The position numbers and the translations under genes are program-made. A DNA stretch of 64,000 nt from the NCBI RefSeq assembly GCF_003073475.1, contig NZ_CP029033.1:1302001-1366000 (forward strand), written 5' to 3'. Shown one piece after another: positions 57,270-64,000 of the stretch (position 1 is its first letter; the number at the start of each line of letters is the position of its first letter). The notes below the pieces were generated by a model, which worked only from the letters and a program-made list of their open reading frames with translations, was not told the origin of the DNA and ran no database searches. The stretch comes from Actinobaculum sp. 313 (GTDB taxonomy: Bacteria; Actinomycetota; Actinomycetes; Actinomycetales; Actinomycetaceae).

Positions 57270-58823
57270 CTCCTGCAAACGCCTCGCCCGGCCCGCATCA
57301 CCTCGAGTTGGGTGAGATCTGGCCCTCGCGAGATCATTTCTTGGAATTGGCAAGCACGCGGCGGGTGATACCTGTCGTGGAGAAGCTGCTGCTCGATGAC
57401 GCGGCCCCGCTGGGCATCTACCGGCGGTTGGCAAGCGGTAGTGGAACCTTCATCCTTGAATCGGCCGAACACGACGGGACCTGGGGACGCTGGTCCTTCA
57501 TCGGAGTGCGTTCCATGGCGCAATTGGTGGCCACACAGGGACACGCAGAATGGAAGGGAGAGGTCCCGGTCGGTCTTGCGCCGTCGGGCACGACGACGCA
57601 GCTGCTGGCTTCCGCATTGGAAGAGTTGGAAGGAGCGGCTATTGGGGGCCTGCCCCATTGACCGGGGCCTGGTCGGCGCGCTGGGCTGGGATACATTATT
57701 CGACTGGGAGCCGCGACTGCGCCGCCAGGCACCCCGTGAACTCGGCACCCCCGACTCCGTCATGTGCTTGACTACTGACCTGGTGGCTGTCGACCACCGC
57801 GACGGAACCGTGTGGCTCATCGCTAACGCGATCAACGCGAATAACCGGCCCTCCGGCACCGCAGAGGCGTATGAGGATGCCGTGGCGAGGCTCGCAGCGA
57901 TGGAGACGGGCCTGCAATCTCCCGAGTCCATGCACGCACTGCGACGTGGGGAGGTGGCGGAATCGCAGCCACAGTTGCGCACTCCCCAGCCTAGGTTTGA
58001 GGCCGCAGTTTTCGCGGGGAAGGAGGCGATTCGCGACGGCGAGGTGTTCCAAGTCGTGCTCTCCCAGCGGGCCGATATTGACTGCCCTGCCGATGCACTT
58101 GATGTGTACCGGGTGTTGCGAACAATCAACCCAAGCCCCTATATGTACTGCCTACGCTTGGACGACGGCGCAGGTGGGGACTTCGCCGTCGTGGGGTCAT
58201 CTCCGGAAACACTCATGCGGCTGGACAACGGTCACCTGACCTCCTTCCCCATTGCAGGTTCGCGGCCGCGCGGAGCCGATTGGGAAGAAGATCAACACCT
58301 GGCGCAAGAACTCCTTGCCGATCCAAAGGAACTCTCCGAGCACGTCATGTTGGTGGATCTGGCTCGAAATGACCTTGCCAAGGTCTGTGTACCGGGAACG
58401 GTTGAAGTCCAGGAACTCATGGAGATCAAACGTTTCAGTCATATCATGCATATTTCATCCACGGTTTCCGGACGACTGGCATCTGGTTATAACTCGGTCG
58501 ACTGCCTACGGGCGACGTTCCCAGCCGGCACGTTATCGGGAGCTCCTAAACCGCGCGCCATCGAGATTATTGACGCACTGGAGCCGGCCCGGCGTGGCAT
58601 TTATGGCGGCGTCGTCGGCTATTTCGACTTTTGTGGGAACGCGGATCTGGCAATCGCGATTCGCACCGCTGTTCTTGCCGCTGGGAAGGCAAGTGTGCAG
58701 GCGGGAGCGGGCATCGTGGCGGATTCGGTTCCACAGACCGAATTCGTGGAGACTCGCAACAAGGCTGCCGCTGCGGTGCGTGCCATTCAGATTGCCGGCG
58801 CATTGTGTCCGGTGGGCGGATAA
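57266..58823 (+). CDS. trpE: anthranilate synthase component I (frameshifted)
   Basis: TrpE converts chorismate to anthranilate using ammonia from TrpG. The C-terminal chorismate-binding core is intact ([54 protein letters not shown]). The N-terminal regulatory part carries [17 protein letters not shown], upstream of a double frame break at 57653-57656 (C4) and 57664-57667 (G4). One added base in each restores [20 protein letters not shown] and gives 519 residues. trpG and trpD are not in the window. Confidence 0.92.
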
Positions 58824-58845
58824 GCGGCACGGGCCACGATCAGGC

Positions 58846-58874
58846 TAGAGTGGGATTCCGGAAGGACGGTGGAA
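58846..58874 (+). promoter_or_regulatory. possible internal promoter and ribosome-binding site of trpC
   Basis: TAGAGT (58846-58851) lies in the 52-base trpE-trpC gap. GGAAGGACGGTGG precedes the ATG at 58876. Confidence 0.4.
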
Positions 58875-58875
58875 G

Positions 58876-59694
58876 ATGAGCGTACTTGATGAGATCATCG
58901 CTGGGGTACGAGAGGATGTCGCACGTAGGCAGGCCGACGTCAGCCTCGACCAGCTCAAGGAACGCGCCTCCCGTATCCCCGGTGCCATCGATGCGGAAGC
59001 CGCATTACGCGGCGGGGTTCACCGGAATGTCGCCATTATTGCCGAATGTAAAAGATCGAGCCCGTCGCGGGGCCGCTTGGCGGAGATTGCCGATCCGGCG
59101 ACACTTGCCGGTGAGTACCAGGACGGCGGTGCCTCCGCCATTTCGGTCCTCACCGAGGAACGGCGTTTTCATGGCAGTTTGGAGGACCTTGATGCCGTGC
59201 GGGCACGCGTGGATATTCCCGTGTTGCGCAAGGATTTCATCGTGTCGCCATATCAGATATGGGAGGCCCGGGCGCACGGTGCGGACGCGGTGTTGCTGAT
59301 TGTGGCGGCCTTGGAGCAGACCGTGCTGACCTCCTACGTGGAACGTATTCACTCGCTTGGTATGACGGCGTTGGTGGAGGCCCATGATCGAGAGGAGGCA
59401 CGCCGGGCACTCGGGGCGGGAGCACGGGTGATTGGCGTGAACGCCAGGGATCTGAAGACACTGGAGGTCAATCGTTCCGTTTTCGATCAAGTCGTTGACA
59501 TCCTGCCGGACCATGTGGTCCGGGTTGCGGAATCCGGTGTGCGCGGACCGCAAGACGTTCTTGACTATGCTCGTTCGGGAGCCGATGCGGTTCTTGTGGG
59601 CGAAGCACTTGTGACCAGCGGGAGTCCCAGCGCCGCGGTGCGCGACATGGTGGCCGTGGGGCAGCATCCTTCCCTCGATGCGATGGAGCGATAA
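58876..59694 (+). CDS. trpC: indole-3-glycerol phosphate synthase
   Basis: This 272-residue TIM barrel closes the indole ring in tryptophan synthesis. Signatures include [15 protein letters not shown] (catalytic Lys), [36 protein letters not shown] and [13 protein letters not shown]. It is complete with no frame break. The gene is monofunctional: no TrpF domain is fused, leaving PriA as the likely phosphoribosyl anthranilate isomerase. Confidence 0.96.
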   Translation: MSVLDEIIAGVREDVARRQADVSLDQLKERASRIPGAIDAEAALRGGVHRNVAIIAECKRSSPSRGRLAEIADPATLAGEYQDGGASAISVLTEERRFHGSLEDLDAVRARVDIPVLRKDFIVSPYQIWEARAHGADAVLLIVAALEQTVLTSYVERIHSLGMTALVEAHDREEARRALGAGARVIGVNARDLKTLEVNRSVFDQVVDILPDHVVRVAESGVRGPQDVLDYARSGADAVLVGEALVTSGSPSAAVRDMVAVGQHPSLDAMER

Positions 59695-59696
59695 GC

Positions 59697-60925
59697 GTGA
59701 CAGAGAATCTCTTGGGGCCGCGTCGGGCCCGTATTTCGGTGACTTCGGCGGACGCTATGTGCCGGAGGCTCTGATCGCTGCGTTAGATGAGGTGGCCGAA
59801 GCCTGGTCGCGTCTGCGAAACAACGCGCAATTCCGGGAGGAGTTGGATCGTCTAAACCGGACGTATGCCGGGCGGCCTTCTATTATCACGGAGGTTCCGC
59901 GCTTCTCGCAGCATGCCGGCCAGGCTCGTGTGATTTTGAAGCGCGAGGACCTCAACCACACGGGTTCACACAAGATCAATAACGTGCTCGGCCAGGCCCT
60001 CCTGACCAAGGCACTGGGGAAGACGCGAATTATCGCGGAGACCGGTGCTGGCCAACACGGAGTTGCCACCGCAACCGCAGCGGCGCTGCTCGGTCTGGAA
60101 TGCACCGTCTATATGGGCGCGGAAGACGTGCGCAGGCAGGCGCTGAACGTTGCCAGAATGGAACTGCTCGGCACCCGCGTCGTGGGGGTGACAGCCGGTT
60201 CCCAGACTCTCAAGGACGCGATTAACGAGGCGTTCCGCGACTGGGTTACCAATGTCGAGACCACGAACTACGTGTTCGGCACCGCTGCCGGTCCACATCC
60301 CTTCCCCGAGTTGGTGCGCGACCTTCAGAAGGTGATAGGCGAAGAGGCCCGGGCGCAGGTTTTGGAGTTGACCGGACGGCTGCCCGATATCGTGTGTGCC
60401 TGCGTAGGCGGTGGATCCAACGCCATTGGCACGTTCAACGCGTTTCTCGATGACCCGGCAGTGCGCCTTGTCGGTCTGGAGGCCGGAGGGGACGGCGTGG
60501 AAACGGGGCGAACGGCCGCCTCGATCAACGGTGGCAGCCTCGGAGTATTCCAAGGATCGCGTTCTTATATGCTGCAGGACGACGACGGCCAGACCATCGA
60601 ATCGCACTCGATATCGGCAGGGCTGGATTATCCGGGAGTCGGACCGGAGCATGCATGGCTCTCCTCCATAGGGCGCGCCGAGTACCGGCCGATTAACGAC
60701 GACGACGCCATGGAGGCGTTCCGTCTGCTCTGCCGTGAAGAGGGCATCATTCCGGCGATCGAGTCATCACACGCGTTGGCCGGCGCATTGGCGTTGGGGC
60801 GCGAGGCGGCCGAGCTCGGCGATACGGCGCCCATCATCTTGGTGTGCCTGTCCGGGCGTGGTGATAAAGACGTAGAAACCGCAATGAGCTATTTCGGGAT
60901 CGACGGTAGGGGAGGCTTGCAGTGA
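59697..60925 (+). CDS. trpB: tryptophan synthase beta subunit (frameshifted at its start)
   Basis: TrpB condenses indole with serine using PLP. The PLP Lys lies in [16 protein letters not shown], and the phosphate loop is [10 protein letters not shown]. The expected N-terminus [20 protein letters not shown] is recovered from a GTG at 59697 by adding one G to the G4 run 59714-59717. The repaired protein has 409 residues. A longer in-frame alternative from 59678 reads through trpC and gives an unnatural N-terminus. The 3' end overlaps trpA (ATGAG-type). Confidence 0.93.
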
Positions 60926-61709
60926 GTACTGCCAATGTAATCGACGCGCGACGCGCAGCGGGGCAGGCCGCCTTTATCGGCTATCTGCCCGTGGGCTTTC
61001 CGGACTTCGACGGCAGCGTGCGTGCCGCGCGCGAATTAGCCGCTGCCGGTGCAGATATCATTGAGCTTGGCCTGCCCTATTCAGATCCGACAATGGACGG
61101 CGGCACAATCCAGGTTGCCGCGCAGCGGGCTCTCGATGGGGCTTCCGAGTCGATGATGTATTCCGTGCGGTTGAGCAGGTAGCGCTAACCGGTGTCACCG
61201 TCCTCGTCATGACGTACTACAACCCGGTGTTCAAGCGCGGAGTAGACCGATTCGCAGCCGATTTGGCGCAGGCCGGGGGAGCTGGCCTCATTACGCCCGA
61301 TCTAATCCCCGATGAGGCGGGGGATTGGACTGCCGCCGCCGAATCCTACGATCTAGATCGCGTATTCCTGGTAGCACCCTCGTCTCGGGATGACCGTTTG
61401 GCTCGGACAGCGGCAGCTTCGCGCGGGTTCGTCTACGCCGCCTCGACCATGGGTGTGACGGGGGAACGCACAACTTTGGATCATCGGGCCCGGCAGCTGG
61501 TATCGCGTACGCGCGCCGCAGGAGCTGAGCGTGTCTGTGTGGGTATCGGCGTGTCTACCCCGACACAGGCGCGGGACGTGGCATCGTATGCGGACGGTGT
61601 CATCGTTGGCTCGGCCTTGGTCCGTTGCCTGTTGGATTCCGACCGAGATGCCGGGGTGAAGGCCCTGCGTGAGACGGCGGAGTCTTTGGCCGCTGGAGCG
61701 CATGGATAA
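60922..61709 (+). CDS. trpA: tryptophan synthase alpha subunit (frameshifted)
   Basis: TrpA cleaves indole-3-glycerol phosphate and channels indole to TrpB. The first part has [19 protein letters not shown] and [18 protein letters not shown] (catalytic Asp region); the second has [20 protein letters not shown] and [15 protein letters not shown]. The frame breaks at the G4 run 61138-61141; one added G gives [20 protein letters not shown] and a 262-residue protein. The start overlaps the trpB stop by four bases. Confidence 0.93.
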
Positions 61710-61757
61710 CGCTGACGCCAGCTTGAGGTAAACCGACCATTTTAAGGAGCAGGCGTA

Positions 61758-62793
61758 GTGGTTCCTCTATCCATCCCGTCGCCAGCGGATTCTGTCTGGT
61801 ATATCGGCCCAGTCCCGATTCGGGCATACGCTATCGCGATTATCATCGGTATCCTTCTGGCCTGGTATATCCTCGACCGTCGCTATCGAGCAAAGGGCGG
61901 ACCCAGCGAGGCCACGGTAGATATCGCAATGTGGGCGGTTATCTTCGGAATCCTCGGGCGAGGATCTACCATGTGGTTACGGATAGCCAGCTGTATTTCG
62001 GGCCGGGTCGTAACCCGATCAGAGCCCTCTATATCTGGGAGGGTGGCCTGGGCATCTGGGGTGCAATTACACTCGGCGGTGTGGGTGTGTACCTCGCCTG
62101 TCGGCGGCTCGGCCTTCGCCTAGCACCGGTTGCGGACGCATTGGCGCCCGGATTGCTGGTGGCGCAGGCCGTGGGAAGAATCGGTAACTACTTCAACCAG
62201 GAGCTTTACGGTAGGCCCACCGACGTACCGTGGGCTCTGGAGGTGGATAGCACGCATCGGGTAGCGGGATACGCGACGGAGGCGACTTTCCACCCGACCT
62301 TCCTTTACGAACTATTGTGGTGCCTCGCCGGAGCGCTCGTTCTACTGTGGCTGGAACGGCGCTTCAACCTGGTGGCGGGTCAGCTGTTTGCCGCCTATGT
62401 CATGGTGTACACGGCCGGGCGGATGTGGATCGAGACTCTACGCATCGACACCGCGCACCACATCCTTGGATTGCGGCTGAACGTGTGGACGGCAATTGTC
62501 GTCTTCCTCGGTGGTTTGATTGCGCTGGTTTTGCTGCGTCGCCGCTATCGGGAGCACCCGGATGCCAACGACATTTGGCGTGCCGGTAAGGACCCCTCCC
62601 GAGAAGACTCCGATCAGGACCGCGCAGAAGACGAAAATGACGTGCAGGACGACGTCGACGGTGAGGATCCCGACGGAGGTGAACATCCCGACGGGAGGAC
62701 ACCTCCGCCGATGGCGAAGATGACTGCGCGCTCAGCGATGCGCAGGATTCGGCCTGCGCCGGGGCCGATCAGGCTGGGAGTAGCCCCGCCTGA
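61758..62793 (+). CDS. lgt: prolipoprotein diacylglyceryl transferase with acidic tail (two frame breaks)
   Basis: Lgt attaches diacylglyceryl to the lipobox Cys of prolipoproteins in the membrane. Seven membrane segments and the signature GRIGNYFNQELYGRPT are present. The first break, at the G3 run 61956-61958, is repaired to IFGILGARIYHVVTDSQLYF. After the last membrane segment comes a long Asp/Glu-rich tail. A second break at 62693-62695 is likely, since one more G continues the acidic tail (DGEDTSADGEDDCALSDA) to a TGA at 62791-62793, giving 345 residues. Unrepaired, the frame runs to 62905 through unnatural sequence. The start GTG has TAAGGAG upstream. The FKBP lipoprotein is a probable substrate. 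Confidence 0.9.
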
Positions 62794-62927
62794 CTGTGCC
62801 TTGCGCGGATATGCGCGGCATAGCGGACCAGGGGAGCGCGTTACGACATGCGCCGCGCTCTTGACCGACAGTCACTATTGTGGTCAGCGCAACCAAGGCG
62901 CCTAGTCTTCTTCGCACGCCCCTCGGG

Positions 62928-62933
62928 TAGAAT
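62928..62933 (+). promoter_or_regulatory. -10 element of the leaderless pyk promoter
   Basis: TAGAAT ends eight bases before the ATG at 62941. No ribosome-binding site is present. Confidence 0.65.
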
Positions 62934-62940
62934 TTGTGCC

Positions 62941-64000
62941 ATGCGTAGAGCGAAGATTGTCTGCACTCTCGGCCCGGCCACCGACACTCAGGAAAGAATC
63001 CTCGAGCTGGCTGAAGCGGGGATGAATGTTGCGCGTATCAATGCGTCGCATGGTTCGCACGAAGAACACGAAGAGCGGATCGCGCGCGTACGCAAGGCGG
63101 CGGAGACTACAGGCAAGGCGATCGCGGTACTCGTTGATCTACAAGGTCCGAAGATTCGTCTGGGCACGTTCCCGGACGGTCCGGTTGACCTCGGCGTCGG
63201 CGACAGCTTTACCATTACGACCGAGGATGTTCCCGGTACAAAGGAACTCGCCTCGACAACGTTCAAGGGGCTGCCCGGAGATTGCCATCCCGGCGATAGC
63301 ATCCTGATCGACGATGGAAAGGTAGCGGCGCGTGTGACCGGCATCGATGGGCCGCGCGTACACACCACAATCGAAGTCGCGGGGCGGGTGTCGGATCACA
63401 AGGGATTAATCTTCCCGGTGTAGCGGTGTCGGTCCCGGCGCTTTCCGCGAAGGACCGGGAGGATCTCAAGTGGGCGCTGAGAATAGGCGCGGATGTCATC
63501 GCCCTGTCGTTCGTGCGTTCTCCTGCGGATATTGACGATGTTCACGAGATCATGGATCAGGTGGGTGTACGGCTGCCGGTTATCGCCAAGATTGAGAAAC
63601 CGCAGGCCGTGGCGAATCTCGATGGTATTATTCGAGCTTTTGACGGGATCATGGTGGCGCGAGGCGATCTGGGAGTGGAGGTTCCGCTCGAGCAGGTGCC
63701 GATCATGCAGAAGCGGGCCATTGATCTGGCACGCAAGCGTTCTAAGCCGGTGATCGTTGCGACACAGGTTCTGGAGTCGATGATCCAGAATCCGCGCCCG
63801 ACTCGCGCGGAGGCTTCAGACTGCGCGAATGCGATTATCGACGGCGCAGACGCGGTTATGCTCTCCGGTGAAACCTCCGTTGGTTTGTACCCGATTGAAT
63901 GCGTACAGACTATGGCGAATATCATTGAGTGGGCCGAGGAACATGGCATGGAGCAGATTCCCTTGCTAGGTAATCTGCATAAGACGCGCAACGGTGTACT
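62941..64000 (+). CDS. pyk: pyruvate kinase, 3' end beyond the window (frameshifted)
   Basis: Pyruvate kinase converts phosphoenolpyruvate and ADP to pyruvate and ATP. The N-terminus [20 protein letters not shown] and [19 protein letters not shown] are typical. After the B domain the frame stops at 63423; one added base at 63414-63418 gives [19 protein letters not shown] and opens the frame to the window end. The catalytic signature [22 protein letters not shown] and the K+ region [15 protein letters not shown] are present. The product of this enzyme is the substrate of the Por complex. About 354 residues are visible. Confidence 0.94.

Noticed and set aside
57266-57400. A trp attenuator or leader peptide before trpE
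   Set aside because: trpE overlaps hisI by four bases, leaving no room for a leader with Trp codons.
57640-57670. A single inserted base in trpE rather than two missing bases
   Set aside because: Removing one base also rejoins the frames but gives a poor local match; adding one C and one G restores the expected [14 protein letters not shown].

Overview
The window is high-GC DNA with a gene repertoire typical of Actinomycetota: mycothiol ligase MshC, the Pup-ligation genes, the dual-function isomerase PriA, and the clusters infC-rpmI-rplT and pheS-pheT. Oxygen-sensitive pyruvate:ferredoxin oxidoreductase genes, a partial arginine-deiminase-type module and a Pup locus without adjacent 20S proteasome genes suggest a facultatively or strictly anaerobic member near the Actinomycetaceae. 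The family assignment is inference.

Layout. 1-2.9 kb: histidine genes (hisH, priA) and an SseB-like gene. 3-5.6 kb: infC (apparent AUC start), rpmI, rplT and a SpoU rRNA methyltransferase. 5.7-18.5 kb: an accessory block between the infC cluster and pheST, holding porGAB with a GltD-ferredoxin fusion, an SGNH hydrolase, an Old Yellow Enzyme, a membrane LuxR regulator, arcB-arcC-arcD without arcA, and a small helical protein. 18.8-29.9 kb: a PfkB kinase, pheS-pheT, a DEAD-box helicase, an MFS transporter, aspS and a GlsB-like membrane protein. 30-37.8 kb: two GNAT acetyltransferases, an M3 oligopeptidase, a secreted subtilase with C-terminal repeats and a small acidic protein. 37.9-44.2 kb: a degenerate aldo/keto reductase, uppP, mshC, a HAD phosphatase, putP and a RecB-like Fe-S nuclease. 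44.2-48.2 kb: a pentitol/pentulose cassette (ribulokinase, SorC regulator, zinc dehydrogenase). 48.5-55.3 kb: trmI, mpa, dop, pup, pafA and an FKBP lipoprotein. 55.4-64 kb: a uridine-kinase-like gene, hisF-hisI-trpE-trpC-trpB-trpA, lgt and the 5' part of pyk.

Two patterns run through the window. First, thirteen otherwise normal genes are broken by sixteen apparent frame breaks, nearly all at short G or C runs. Every one is repaired by adding a base, never by removing one, and the repaired genes have family-typical lengths. The affected genes include lgt, pyk, trpE, trpB and trpA. This looks like homopolymer under-calling in the assembly rather than biology. Second, at least ten genes have a TANNNT -10 element ending 7-8 bases before the start codon and no ribosome-binding site, which points to frequent leaderless transcription and corrects several start codons.

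Functional links: PriA probably supplies the trpF function missing from the trp cluster. Pup, Dop, PafA and Mpa are present, but pup overlaps pafA and Mpa lacks the proteasome-docking tail, so pupylation here probably works without degradation by a neighbouring 20S core. No tRNA, rRNA, CRISPR array, insertion sequence or phage gene was found.
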